This document shows, piece after piece, positions 46,453-55,005 of a stretch of DNA of 64,000 bases. The notes under the pieces are model-generated. The model did not search any database and had not been told where the DNA came from. It was given only the letters and a program-made list of their open reading frames with translations. The stretch's first letter is position 1; each line of letters opens with the position of its first letter. The DNA comes from Candidatus Endomicrobiellum porotermitis. Its GTDB lineage: Bacteria > Elusimicrobiota > Endomicrobiia > Endomicrobiales > Endomicrobiaceae. The translations under genes were made by a program, and so were the position numbers. Where the stretch lies: contig JAITQE010000002.1 of NCBI GenBank assembly GCA_031289055.1, positions 59,202 to 123,201 of the forward strand, written 5' to 3'.

Positions 46453-47474
46453 AAGCATTTGTTTTGGCTGCAGGAGTAGGCGCAAGGCTTAGGCCTTTAA
46501 CGTCAAATATTTCTAAGCCTATGATATCGATTTTAGGCAAGCCAGCTTTGTATTATATTTTTTCCAATCTTTGCAAATACGGTTTTACCGACGCTTGTGT
46601 AAATACGTATTATTTATCTGATTCTATAACGGGTTATTTTGAGAGAAATAAAACCGACATACGCCTTGAATTTTCTAAAGAAAAAACTCTTTTAGGCACA
46701 GCGGGAGCTATAAAAAAGAAGGAAAATTTTTTTGACGACACTTTTGTTGTAATGTCAGGCGATGGTTTGAGCGACGTTAATCTAAAAAAAGTATTGGAGT
46801 TTCATAAAAAAAAGAAATCCATAGCTACTATAGCGTTGAAGAAAATCGTTTCTCGTTTTGAATATGGAATAGCCGTAACAAATAAAAGCGGCAAAATAAA
46901 GAAATTTGTTGAAAAGCCTTCTTGGGGCGATGTTTTCAACGACGATATTAATACTGGAATTTACGTATTTGAGCCTGAAATTTTTAACTATATTCCAAAA
47001 GATACTTTCTTTGATTTCAGTATGGATTTGTTTCCTCTTTTAATGAAGAAAGGCAAGAAGATTTTCGGCTATTTGATGGACGAGTATTGGACGGATATCG
47101 GAAATATTTTTGAGTATAAGAAAGGCGTTTTTGATGTTTTGGACGGAAAACTGGAGCTTAATTTCGGCTTAATAAATAATAGTGGTAAATACATAAGCGG
47201 GACCGCTAAAATTGCCAAGAGCGTTAAAATAAAGGGACCTTGCTTTATAGGCGATAATGCCGTTATAGAAGATAAATCCGTAATAAACCCGTATTCCGTT
47301 ATTTCCAACAATGTTAAGATAGAGAAAAATTCCGTTATAGATAGAAGCATTATTTGGGAAAACTCAATAGTAGGCTCGGGGGCAGACATAATAAGCAGCG
47401 TTGTAAGCTCCGATGTGTCAATTCCTGCAAGCGTATCGGTATTTGATTCTATAGTGATTGAATCTTCAAGGTAA
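46449..47474 (+). CDS. Sugar-phosphate nucleotidyltransferase with left-handed beta-helix tail
   Basis: 341 residues. The N-terminal NTP-transferase domain has the signature LAAGVGARLRPLTSNISKPM and VVMSGDGLSDVN. A C-terminal hexapeptide-repeat region follows, with runs such as IKGPCFIGDNAVIEDKSVI and NNVKIEKNSVIDRSIIWENS. The two-domain layout matches mannose-1-phosphate guanylyltransferase or glucose-1-phosphate nucleotidyltransferases. With the coupled epimerase it would supply an NDP-sugar, perhaps for the GT2/GT9/GT39 locus at 14-19.6 kb. The overlap with the upstream gene is four bases. Substrate not resolvable from sequence. Confidence 0.83.
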   Translation: MKAFVLAAGVGARLRPLTSNISKPMISILGKPALYYIFSNLCKYGFTDACVNTYYLSDSITGYFERNKTDIRLEFSKEKTLLGTAGAIKKKENFFDDTFVVMSGDGLSDVNLKKVLEFHKKKKSIATIALKKIVSRFEYGIAVTNKSGKIKKFVEKPSWGDVFNDDINTGIYVFEPEIFNYIPKDTFFDFSMDLFPLLMKKGKKIFGYLMDEYWTDIGNIFEYKKGVFDVLDGKLELNFGLINNSGKYISGTAKIAKSVKIKGPCFIGDNAVIEDKSVINPYSVISNNVKIEKNSVIDRSIIWENSIVGSGADIISSVVSSDVSIPASVSVFDSIVIESSR

Positions 47475-47498
47475 AACGGAAGAAAAAAGGATAAGTTT

Positions 47499-48668
47499 AT
47501 GTCAAACGAACAAGGGTATTTCTTTACATCTGAATCTGTTACTGAAGGACACCCTGATAAAGTGTGCGATATAGTTTCTGATACTATTTTAGATGCAATT
47601 TTAAAACAAGACGCAAAAGCAAGAGTCGCTTGCGAAACGTTTATTTCAAAAGGCGTGCTTATAGTCGGAGGAGAAATTACCACAACGGCTAAAATAAACG
47701 CAAGGGAAATTATAAAGGGAGCTATTAAAAAGATAGGCTACGATAAACCTTCATTTGGTTTTGATTATAACACATGCGCTATAATGGACACAATAAATAC
47801 GCAGTCTCCTGACATTGCTATGGGCGTTGACACAGGAGGGGCGGGCGATCAGGGGTTGATGATAGGCTTTGCCTGCAAGGAAACGTCTGAATTTATGCCT
47901 TTGCCTATAACTCTTGCGCATAAACTTTCAAGAAGACTTGCAGAAGTAAGAAAAAAAGGCATATTGCCGTACTTAGGACCCGACGGAAAAACACAGGTAA
48001 CTGTTGAATATGTTGATTGGAAGCCAAAAAGAATAGACGCTGTCGTTTTGTCTACCCAGCACACAGAAGAGATATTGGATAAAACGGGAAATCATATAAC
48101 AAGGAAATTTAAAGAAGAAATTTTTGACAATGTTATTTCTCATGTTCTTGGCAATTTGATTGACAAAAACACAAAAATGTACATAAATCCTACTGGGAAG
48201 TTTTTATACGGCGGACCCTCCGCAGATACAGGTCTTACGGGAAGAAAAATAATAGTTGATACTTATGGCGGAATGACGGCTCACGGCGGCGGCGCGTTTT
48301 CAGGTAAAGATTACACCAAAGTGGATAGAAGTGCTTGTTATATGGCAAGGCACATTGCCAAGAATATAGTCGCCGCAGGTTTTGCCGAGAGATGTACGGT
48401 TCAGCTTGCTTACGCTATAGGCGTTGCCGATCCTGTTTCCGTAATGGTTGATACGCATCATTCTGGTAAAGTTTCCGGCGTTATTTTAGAGCCTGTTGTT
48501 AAAAAAATATTTCCGCTTACTCCAAAAAGTATTGCTGAGTATTTGCAGCTTCGTAAGCCTATTTATGCCCAGACGGCCGCTTATGGGCATTTTGGAAGAA
48601 GAGAAAAAGATTTTACTTGGGAAGATACAAATAAGGTTTCCGAGCTTCAAAAAGTGATAAAAATCTAA
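47499..48668 (+). CDS. metK: S-adenosylmethionine synthetase
   Basis: 389 residues, full length. Makes SAM from methionine and ATP. Signature motifs: the ATP-binding start [32 protein letters not shown], the hexapeptide loop [16 protein letters not shown], and GAMVDTHH-like [12 protein letters not shown]. Start ATG 47499 is preceded by AAGGAT. It follows the nucleotidyltransferase by 24 bp. The SAM supplies the methyltransferases in the window (rsmG and the R-M enzyme). A terminator at 48690-48724 separates it from the convergent rsmG. Confidence 0.96.
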   Translation: MSNEQGYFFTSESVTEGHPDKVCDIVSDTILDAILKQDAKARVACETFISKGVLIVGGEITTTAKINAREIIKGAIKKIGYDKPSFGFDYNTCAIMDTINTQSPDIAMGVDTGGAGDQGLMIGFACKETSEFMPLPITLAHKLSRRLAEVRKKGILPYLGPDGKTQVTVEYVDWKPKRIDAVVLSTQHTEEILDKTGNHITRKFKEEIFDNVISHVLGNLIDKNTKMYINPTGKFLYGGPSADTGLTGRKIIVDTYGGMTAHGGGAFSGKDYTKVDRSACYMARHIAKNIVAAGFAERCTVQLAYAIGVADPVSVMVDTHHSGKVSGVILEPVVKKIFPLTPKSIAEYLQLRKPIYAQTAAYGHFGRREKDFTWEDTNKVSELQKVIKI

Positions 48669-48689
48669 AAATACTTGTTTTTAAATATA

Positions 48690-48724
48690 AAAAAGCCGCG
48701 GTGGGAAATATCCGCAGTTTTTTT
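48690..48724. terminator. Bidirectional terminator between metK and rsmG
   Basis: AAAAAGCCGCGG, a loop, then CCGCAGTTTTTTT. The core is a GCGG/CCGC stem extended by A5/T5 after one mismatch. The A and T tracts serve both directions between the convergent genes. Confidence 0.75.
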
Positions 48725-49472
48725 ACAATGGTTTTTTTTCAGGCGTTCCAGGTTTACGAGGGAATTGCGACGACGTGTCTTTATATTTTTTGAAAACTAA
48801 AATACAGTAATCAAGTTCTTGCTGAGGTAAATTATAAGGAATAGTTTGCTCTAATTTTGCTCCAAGATGTTTCAATGCGTTTTCAACAGCCGGCAGTCCT
48901 TCTTCTAAACTTTCGGCTGATTTTTTTGTCTTATGCGCTACAAAATACCCGCCTACTTTTAAAAGAGGAATAGAAATTTCAAGATTTGGAGAAAATTTGC
49001 TTACAGCTCTGGATAAAACAAAATCATATCGTTGTCTGTATTTTGGCTTTTGTCCTATTTCCTCAGCCCTTGAATTTAATATATCCATACTAAGATCAAG
49101 TTTATTGTTTACATTTTCAAGAAACTTACACTTTTTTGTTATAGACTCTACTAATGTTAATTTTATGTTGGGCAAAGCGATTTTTACGGGTATTCCGGGC
49201 ATTCCTGAACCTGTGCCGATGTCGGCCACTTTTAAAACGGCGTCTTTGCCAGTTATGTCGCTTATAGCCTTAGCGCCGTATAGAGCGTCGCAAAAATGTC
49301 TATAAATTAAGTCTTTTTCGCTTTTAAACGAGATAAGATTGAGAATTTTATTCCATTCTACAAGTTCAGAAAAATACGCCTCAAACTTATCTTTCATTTC
49401 TTGAGAAAAGAAATTTATAATATTAGTTAAGGCGTATTTTTGAAAATCGCTAAACAGTTCTTCTTTTTCCAT
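48723..49472 (-). CDS. rsmG: 16S rRNA (guanine-527-N7)-methyltransferase RsmG
   Basis: 249 residues. Methylates G527 of 16S rRNA. SAM-binding motif I is VADIGTGSGMPGIPVKIALP (about residues 83-102), followed by VESITKKCKFLENV. The family motif DFVLSRAVSKF is at about 150, and the C-terminal RKPGTPEKKPL is diagnostic. It is the last gene of the minus-strand operon that begins with mnmG. mnmG (gidA) and rsmG (gidB) are classical neighbours; here three unrelated genes sit between them. It lies 14 bp after the coiled-coil gene. Its stop codon overlaps the terminator shared with metK. Confidence 0.94.
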   Translation of the reverse strand: MEKEELFSDFQKYALTNIINFFSQEMKDKFEAYFSELVEWNKILNLISFKSEKDLIYRHFCDALYGAKAISDITGKDAVLKVADIGTGSGMPGIPVKIALPNIKLTLVESITKKCKFLENVNNKLDLSMDILNSRAEEIGQKPKYRQRYDFVLSRAVSKFSPNLEISIPLLKVGGYFVAHKTKKSAESLEEGLPAVENALKHLGAKLEQTIPYNLPQQELDYCILVFKKYKDTSSQFPRKPGTPEKKPL

Positions 49473-49486
49473 AATCTTTAAAATAA

Positions 49487-49981
49487 TTATTTTTTTACGC
49501 TTTTAAGCAAGGCTTCTGCGCGCTTATTTTGCGCCTCGGGATTTTCCATCGCGTCTTTTTGATAAGCGTCAGCTTGTTTTTCGGCTTCAGCTCTTACCTT
49601 TGCCGCTTCTTTTAGAGTTTGATTTATTTTATTAAACTCTTCTTTTTCTTTATATTTTGCCTCATCTCTTATGCCTTTTGCTTTCTTTTCCAAGACTTCG
49701 GCTTCAGCCTTAGTTGTTTTTCTTCCAGACTCCGCCAATTTTTTCTTCTGAGCGGCGCTTTTTTTGACTATATCCTCATCCGCTGCGGCTTTCTTCCTCA
49801 TGGCTTTAACTTCTTCTTTTATTTTCTTGATTTCTTCAGATGCTTGGCGCTTAAGTTCTTTGGCTTCAGCCTTAGTTTTTACTTTTTCAATGGCGGCATT
49901 GTCCGTATGGGCAGACAAGTACGCCGGCGTTGCCATAAAAATAAAAAGCGCCGTAAACAAGCCTGCTATAAATTTTTTCAT
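49487..49981 (-). CDS. Secreted Ala/Lys/Glu-rich coiled-coil protein
   Basis: 164 residues. A signal peptide (residues 1-24, MKKFIAGLFTALFIFMATPA then YLSAH) is followed by an almost purely helical, charged mature part (KAEAKELKRQASEEIKKIKE, KKAAADEDIVKKSAAQKKKL) with no other domain, so a periplasmic coiled coil is likely. The start is ATG 49981, because it forms an ATGA overlap with the SemiSWEET stop and has AAGGTGG at the right distance; the ATG two codons upstream lies too close to that site. No homologue recognised. It is translationally coupled to SemiSWEET and to the EFR1 gene upstream. Function unknown; low-complexity composition limits any inference. Confidence 0.7.
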   Translation of the reverse strand: MKKFIAGLFTALFIFMATPAYLSAHTDNAAIEKVKTKAEAKELKRQASEEIKKIKEEVKAMRKKAAADEDIVKKSAAQKKKLAESGRKTTKAEAEVLEKKAKGIRDEAKYKEKEEFNKINQTLKEAAKVRAEAEKQADAYQKDAMENPEAQNKRAEALLKSVKK

Positions 49982-50268
49982 TTGCATCCACCTTGTTTTT
50001 GAGCGAGTCTAGCCCTATCGTATTTTATTTTCAGAACAATTTGAACGCTAGATATCGCCAGTATAACTATATTTGTAATATAAATTGCAGGTTTGTTAAA
50101 TAAAAATCCGTATGTAGTCCAAAGAACGGCGCTTATCGAGTAAATGATAAACGTCTGCGCTGAGATACCATCTGCTGATTTTATTTTATAGGTTTTGTAA
50201 ACCTGCGGAATAAAAGCAATCATTGAAAAAAAGCCGGCGGCAAACCCAAGATACTCTAACTGTTCCAT
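49978..50268 (-). CDS. SemiSWEET sugar transporter
   Basis: 96 residues with three predicted membrane helices, the size of bacterial SemiSWEETs, which dimerise to make a sugar uniporter in the inner membrane. The PQ-loop motif FIPQVYKTYKIKSADGIS (residues 20-37) is diagnostic; its proline allows the helix rocking used in transport. The second helix has the usual WTTYGFLFNKPAIYITN. It overlaps the EFR1 gene upstream by 13 bp and the coiled-coil gene downstream by four, so all three are translationally coupled. Sugar not determinable. A broken SemiSWEET-like gene also occurs at 23939-24120. Confidence 0.87.
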   Translation of the reverse strand: MEQLEYLGFAAGFFSMIAFIPQVYKTYKIKSADGISAQTFIIYSISAVLWTTYGFLFNKPAIYITNIVILAISSVQIVLKIKYDRARLAQKQGGCK

Positions 50269-51047
50269 TTTTTCATCTCCTCAATAGATAACCCCGTATA
50301 CGTTTTACGCAACAAAAAAGATTTTATTGCGTGAGTCGGGCAGTAAGAAATACATCTCATACACAATTGGCATTTCATTCCGCTAAAAACGGGATAATTG
50401 TATTCAACTTGAATATTTTTTGCGGGACATATTTCATAGCAAAGCCTGCATTGCGTGCATTTATCTTTATTTAAGCCAAATCTTACAATTTTTTGAAAGA
50501 TTTTTCCTCGCCATCTGTTTGTTATAAAATCGGCGATTGCAAAACAAATCTTAGAAAATAAATTAGTTTTACAAGGTTTTGCGTTTCCATCAATCAATTG
50601 TTTAGCGAAGAGTTCAATTTTTTTGTAGGCTTTTTCTATTTTTAAAATATTCTTTTCTTTTTTTTGTACGGCTATAAAATTATTAGGCATCAAAAAACCT
50701 TGCGCGCCAATAACGTTATATCCTTTGTTTTTAAGAATGCAACCAAAATTTGCCGCAGCTTTAAGGGAAGAATCTCCCATAGTTGTAAAGACGAAAACGT
50801 CAGCGCCTTTGCCGTTAGGCAAATTGTTTATAAAGTCTTTTACCGCGGGGAAAGTATTCCAAAACGCAACCGTAAAGCCTATCCCTATAGTATGCGACAA
50901 ATCTATTTTATTAGGCTCGGAGCTTGTCATATTTTTAACATTCGCCGCATATCCGTCGGCTTTCAAAGTGTCCGCAATTTTTTTTGCCGCAAGATAGGTG
51001 TTTCCCGTTCCCGTAAAACAGTAAATGTCAACAATTTTATTTTTCAC
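50256..51047 (-). CDS. EFR1-family flavodoxin-ferredoxin protein
   Basis: 263 residues. The flavodoxin-like N-terminal domain has an FMN-binding loop CFTGTGNTYLAAK (residues 11-23). A C-terminal ferredoxin part carries two 4Fe-4S motifs, CTQCRLCYEICPAK and CQLCMRCISYCPTHA. This architecture is the EFR1 type of anaerobic electron-transfer protein. It starts with GTG at 51047, overlapping the mnmG stop by four bases (GTGA), so expression follows mnmG. Its electron partner is not evident; the [Fe-S] glutamate synthase elsewhere in the window is a candidate acceptor but this is speculation. Confidence 0.85.
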   Translation of the reverse strand: MKNKIVDIYCFTGTGNTYLAAKKIADTLKADGYAANVKNMTSSEPNKIDLSHTIGIGFTVAFWNTFPAVKDFINNLPNGKGADVFVFTTMGDSSLKAAANFGCILKNKGYNVIGAQGFLMPNNFIAVQKKEKNILKIEKAYKKIELFAKQLIDGNAKPCKTNLFSKICFAIADFITNRWRGKIFQKIVRFGLNKDKCTQCRLCYEICPAKNIQVEYNYPVFSGMKCQLCMRCISYCPTHAIKSFLLRKTYTGLSIEEMKKWNS

Positions 51048-52825
51048 GTTTTTTTCTGCTTTTTTTCTTTTTTCCGTTTCTCAAGATAGATTGTGAGTAT
51101 TGCTATATCGGACGGTTTTATTGCATGAACTCTTGAAGCTTGCCCTATAGTTTGCGGACGAACTTCTTTCAATCTCTGTTTTGTTTCAGAAGAGAAAGAA
51201 TCAATCTTATCGTAATCAAAATCTTCAGGAATTTGGCGGTCTTCATTCTTCTTCATTTTATTTGCCGTTTTATCTTGGATTTCTATATAGCCTTCGTATT
51301 TCTTGCGTATATAAACTTCTTCTTTGGCTTTTTCTAATGACCAAGGGGACAAATCCTCGTCTGAGGGCAACCTGTCAGTTTTGCCTTCATAAACATCCGC
51401 TAAAGTCTGTCTATAAAGGTCAAACTTTTTATACGCTTTGTCGGAAATAAGACCCAAAGAACGACCAATATCCATAAGCCTCAAGTCCGTATTGTCATTT
51501 CTTATTGAAAGTCTGTATTCGGCTCTTGATGTAAACATTCTATACGGTTCATCCACGCCTCTTGTCGTTATATCGTCTATAAGTATGCCTATGTAAGATT
51601 CATTTCTTTTAAGCGTAAGAGGATCTCCGCCTAAAACTTTCAATGCGGCGTTAACGCCTGCGACAAAACCTTGAGAAGCGGCTTCTTCGTAACCTGTGGT
51701 GCCGTTTATCTGTCCACCAAAAAAAAGATTTTCAACTGTTTTTGTTTCCAAAGTTTTCTTTATTTGGAGAGGGCTGGAATAGTCGTATTCAATAGCGTAG
51801 CCGTATCTTATGACTTTTGCGTTTTCAAGCCCCGCGATTGAGTTTATCATTTGTTGTTGCAAATCAAAGGGCAACCCCGTATAGAGACCGTTTAGGTAAA
51901 CCTCGTTAGTATTGTAACCTTCCGGCTCTACAAATATATGGTGGCTGGTCTTTTCAGGGTAGCGCTCTATCTTTTCTTCTATTGCAGGACAATATCTAGG
52001 GCTTTTGCTATTTGCTTTTCCTATTGGAATAGAAGAAAGTTCAAGGTTGTCGCCGACTATTTTGTGCGTTGCGGGATTTGTGTAAGTCAGCCAACAAGGG
52101 AGCTGCTTTAAATTTTTTCTCCATCGTTCTACTTCTGTAAAATGCGAGAAAGGTTTTGGTTTTTCATCGCCGGGCTGTTCAGTCATTTTTGAATAATCTA
52201 TAGAAAGAGAATTAATTCTTGGAGTTGTTGTCGTTTTAAATCTGCCCAGAGCGAGTCCGCAGTCTTCGCTTAACGATTTTGATAAATAGGCCGCAGCTTT
52301 TTCGTTAAATCTTCCGCCGTCAAAATGCATCTTGCCAAGATATATGTCGCCTTTTAAGAAGGTTCCGGTCGTTACTACTACGGCGGCGGCGCCAATGGTT
52401 TCGCCTGTAAGTATTTTTACCCCGCAAACTTTTCCGTTTTTCACTATCAAAGACGCGGCTTCAGATTGTAATATTTCAAGATTTAGCTGATTTTGCAGAG
52501 ATTTTGACATCAAAACAGAATAAAGCTCTTTATCGCATTGCGCCCTTGGAGACCAGACCGCGGGACCTCTCGAACTGTTCAAAATTTTAAACTGGAGTCC
52601 GGCATGATCTGTTATCCAGCCCATTTCTCCGCCCATAGCGTCTATTTCTCTTACCATCTGACCTTTTGCAATCCCGCCTATGGCGGGATTGCAAGGCATT
52701 CTTGCTATTGAATCAACATTTAACGTAATTATTAGCGTTTTTAGTCCCATTCTGGCGCACGCCAACGACGCTTCGCAACCTGCATGCCCCGCTCCAATAA
52801 CCACAACTTGACGTTTTCTTTCCAT
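51044..52825 (-). CDS. mnmG: tRNA uridine-5-carboxymethylaminomethyl modification enzyme MnmG
   Basis: 593 residues, slightly shorter than E. coli MnmG. FAD-binding start VVIGAGHAGCEASLACARMG, then NPAIGGIAKGQMVREIDAMGG, the FAD/folate region GLYTGLPFDLQQQMINSI and FFGGQINGTTGYEEAASQG. The C-terminal helical tail contains MFTSRAEYRLSIRNDNTDLRL and the MnmE-contact region. With MnmE and a folate donor it modifies the wobble uridine of several tRNAs. First gene of the five-gene minus-strand operon ending in rsmG. The region upstream (52826-53003) has no gene. Confidence 0.95.
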   Translation of the reverse strand: MERKRQVVVIGAGHAGCEASLACARMGLKTLIITLNVDSIARMPCNPAIGGIAKGQMVREIDAMGGEMGWITDHAGLQFKILNSSRGPAVWSPRAQCDKELYSVLMSKSLQNQLNLEILQSEAASLIVKNGKVCGVKILTGETIGAAAVVVTTGTFLKGDIYLGKMHFDGGRFNEKAAAYLSKSLSEDCGLALGRFKTTTTPRINSLSIDYSKMTEQPGDEKPKPFSHFTEVERWRKNLKQLPCWLTYTNPATHKIVGDNLELSSIPIGKANSKSPRYCPAIEEKIERYPEKTSHHIFVEPEGYNTNEVYLNGLYTGLPFDLQQQMINSIAGLENAKVIRYGYAIEYDYSSPLQIKKTLETKTVENLFFGGQINGTTGYEEAASQGFVAGVNAALKVLGGDPLTLKRNESYIGILIDDITTRGVDEPYRMFTSRAEYRLSIRNDNTDLRLMDIGRSLGLISDKAYKKFDLYRQTLADVYEGKTDRLPSDEDLSPWSLEKAKEEVYIRKKYEGYIEIQDKTANKMKKNEDRQIPEDFDYDKIDSFSSETKQRLKEVRPQTIGQASRVHAIKPSDIAILTIYLEKRKKEKKQKKT

Positions 52826-53003
52826 TTAACAATTCTCTCCAAAATTGTAGGCGAGTCTCAAACCAATTCTATCTTTTTGCAAGCTAAAAATCAAATTCGG
52901 TTTTATATTTGGCGCTTTTTTATTTTATATCAACCATAAACGTGGTGAAAATATAAGAAATTTTTTAGACTTATAAAGTTTTTAATGCGGCTAAATTCAA
53001 TAT

Positions 53004-53033
53004 TTGACACGCAAAATGATAAAGTAATAAAAT
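53004..53033 (+). promoter_or_regulatory. Strong sigma-70 promoter of the pal-cpoB-tonB-tolB operon
   Basis: Consensus TTGACA at 53004-53009, 18-bp spacer, TAAAAT at 53028-53033. The leader to the pal ATG is about 65 bases. Confidence 0.75.
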
Positions 53034-53105
53034 GTCAGTGTGAAGATAGTTTAGTAAAAATTACATGGATATATGCGAAAATGCATAATGCATAAGGAGA
53101 AGAAG

Positions 53106-53591
53106 ATGAATAAGGTTATAACGCTTGGTTTGGCGGGATTGTTTGTTTTTGCAGTCGGATGTAAGAGGCAGGATATAAAGCGTGACGCTACAGACTCCAT
53201 AGAAACAGTCGTTTTTAGCGATGAACCATCCGTAAGAGGCGATTCTGAAGTAAGCGTCGATCTTAAAATTGCGTATTTTGACTTTGACAAAAGCGATTTG
53301 ACCGGAGAGTCTTTGGAAATTTTAAAGGAAAATGCATCCTTTTTGTCTAAAAAGCCTTCTTTAAAAATTGTTGTTGAAGGTCATACTGATAATAGAGGAA
53401 CGTCGGAATATAATCTTTCATTGGGGCAACGCAGAGCTTTAAAAGTTAAAGATTACTATGTAAATTTTGGAATTGCGCCTAATAGAATAGCTACAATTTC
53501 TTATGGCAACGAGAAACCTGCCATTGATGAGAATAATGGTGCCGCATGGGCAAAGAATAGAAGAGTCGAAACAAAAACGCTTAATAAATAA
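53106..53591 (+). CDS. pal: Peptidoglycan-associated lipoprotein Pal
   Basis: 161 residues. The start is ATG 53106, set by AAGGAG at 53094-53099. The lipoprotein signal ends in the lipobox FAVGC (Cys about 20). After a short linker comes an OmpA-type peptidoglycan-binding domain: IAYFDFDKSDLTGESLEIL, then VEGHTDNRGTSEYNLSLGQR and WAKNRRVE, with the Asp and Arg that grip meso-diaminopimelate. It anchors the outer membrane to the wall as part of Tol-Pal. First gene of a four-gene cluster; the next gene begins one base after its stop. Confidence 0.93.
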   Translation: MNKVITLGLAGLFVFAVGCKRQDIKRDATDSIETVVFSDEPSVRGDSEVSVDLKIAYFDFDKSDLTGESLEILKENASFLSKKPSLKIVVEGHTDNRGTSEYNLSLGQRRALKVKDYYVNFGIAPNRIATISYGNEKPAIDENNGAAWAKNRRVETKTLNK

Positions 53592-53592
53592 T

Positions 53593-54294
53593 ATGAATAT
53601 ACGAGTACGAGTTCTCTTTTTGTTATTTTTCTTTATAGTTATAGTTTGTTCTGGCTGTATTCCTTTAAATTCGCGCGACGTTACGGATTTAAAGGGACAA
53701 GTCGCCCAGTTGCAAATAGAATGCAAAGAATTTAAACAAAATCGCGCGGATTTGCACACAAAGGTTGAGTCGGCTGTTGATTCTTTAGAAGCCCTTAACG
53801 TTTTGGTTCAAGAATTGCAGAATAAAATTTCCTTGTTAAATCTGAACGTAAAAAATTTGAATCCAGATGCAGATAATAAGACAAACGGGGGCAAAACTGT
53901 TTCTATTCTGCCTTCTTCCGTTTATCAAAACGCTTACAGCGACTACGCTACAGGCAAGTACGAGCTTGCATATAGCGGCTTTCAGTCTTTTATTGAAAAA
54001 TATCCTATTGCAGAACTTGCTCCTCAAGCGCAATTTTACTTGGGCGAGTGTTTTTATTCTCGTAAAATATGGTTAAGCGCCATAAAAGAGTATGAAAAAG
54101 TTGGAGATCTCTATAGTAAGTCTAATTTGGTATCCTCGGCAAAACTTAAAATTGCCTTATGTTATGAAAATCTCGGATTGAAACAAGAAGCCCTAAAACT
54201 ATTTTCTTCAATAGTTGAGAACTTCCCCAAGAGTCCCGAGTCTTTAACGGCGAGAGAAAAGATTAAGATTTATACTAATGTTGAAAATAAATAA
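53593..54294 (+). CDS. cpoB: Cell division coordinator CpoB (YbgF), lipoprotein form
   Basis: 233 residues. Start ATG 53593, one base after pal. The signal sequence ends in a lipobox (VCSGC, Cys about 22), whereas E. coli CpoB is soluble periplasmic. Then comes a coiled-coil part (VTDLKGQVAQLQIECKEFKQ, residues 30-100), and TPR repeats in the C-terminal half (YQNAYSDYATGKYELAYSGF, then FYLGECFYSRKIWLSAIKEY and GLKQEALKLFSSIVENFPKS). It coordinates outer-membrane constriction with wall synthesis. The tail overlaps the tonB-like gene start by 17 bp. Confidence 0.85.
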   Translation: MNIRVRVLFLLFFFIVIVCSGCIPLNSRDVTDLKGQVAQLQIECKEFKQNRADLHTKVESAVDSLEALNVLVQELQNKISLLNLNVKNLNPDADNKTNGGKTVSILPSSVYQNAYSDYATGKYELAYSGFQSFIEKYPIAELAPQAQFYLGECFYSRKIWLSAIKEYEKVGDLYSKSNLVSSAKLKIALCYENLGLKQEALKLFSSIVENFPKSPESLTAREKIKIYTNVENK

Positions 54295-54997
54295 TTTTTT
54301 TTCGTATTTTGCTATTTCAATATTGCTACATACGCTGTTTTTTTTCTTTATTTTTCACGTGAAAGAAAAACCAACGTATCTTTTTACGCCGATAGACGTT
54401 ACTTTTTATTCTCCAAGTCCAAAAATAGCTGAGCCGGCGGTTTTGCCGTCGTCAAACGAAGAAAGTATTTCTAATACGTCTGATGCAAAAGAGCAGCCTA
54501 AAAAATTTGTTAAAACCAAAGAGGATGTTCTTGTCAAAAAAAAGAAAAATTCGGTCAAGAAAACGAAAGAGACGGATAAGAAATCTGTAAAAAAGCCGGA
54601 ATCTGTAAAAAAAACTTCAGACAACGCGCCTATCCCGACTGAAACTGCGCGGCCATTAAAATCTGAATCTTTGTCGTCTAACGGAAACGGCTCTTTGTAT
54701 ACGGGAGCTTTTTTTGATGCCAATGATTTTAAGTATCCTTATTACGCAAGCCAAATAAGAAGAAAGGCGGCCGGTCAATGGCGTTGGGCTGAAAGTTACG
54801 GCAGTTTAAGAGTATTATTGTATTTCAAAATAAGCAGAGACGGTTCTGTTAGCGATATTTCTGTAAAAGAATCTTCGGGTAATGAAGATTATGATAGAAA
54901 TGCTTTGGATACTATACGTAGAGCGTCTCCATTTTCAGAACTTCCGGAAGGATATGAAGGCGAGTCTTTGGGCGTTTTCTTTGAGTTTAAATATTAG
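54278..54997 (+). CDS. TonB/TolA-like energy-transducing protein
   Basis: 239 residues. N-terminal cytoplasmic stub and one membrane helix (ISILLHTLFFFFIFHV, residues 13-28). A Lys/Ser/Glu-rich periplasm-spanning linker follows (residues 60-125, e.g. VKKKKNSVKKTKETDKKSVK). The C-terminal TonB-type domain has VLLYFKISRDGSVSDISVKE, DYDRNALDTIRRASPF and FFEFKY. Its position between cpoB and tolB suggests it does the TolA job; the C-terminal domain itself reads as TonB-type. The helix contains the SxxxH pattern (SILLH) used to contact ExbB/TolQ. No tolQ/tolR is in the window. Confidence 0.82.
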   Translation: MLKINNFFSYFAISILLHTLFFFFIFHVKEKPTYLFTPIDVTFYSPSPKIAEPAVLPSSNEESISNTSDAKEQPKKFVKTKEDVLVKKKKNSVKKTKETDKKSVKKPESVKKTSDNAPIPTETARPLKSESLSSNGNGSLYTGAFFDANDFKYPYYASQIRRKAAGQWRWAESYGSLRVLLYFKISRDGSVSDISVKESSGNEDYDRNALDTIRRASPFSELPEGYEGESLGVFFEFKY

Positions 54998-55005
54998 GAT
55001 TTAAA

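Noticed and set aside
47069..47683. 204-codon minus-strand frame opposite the nucleotidyltransferase and metK
   Set aside because: It is antisense to two genes with clear catalytic motifs; its length follows from their codon use.
49619..50012. Phe-rich plus-strand frames opposite the coiled-coil gene
   Set aside because: They are antisense readings of a Lys/Glu-rich gene, which gives Phe/Leu-rich nonsense; the minus-strand gene has a signal peptide and translational coupling.
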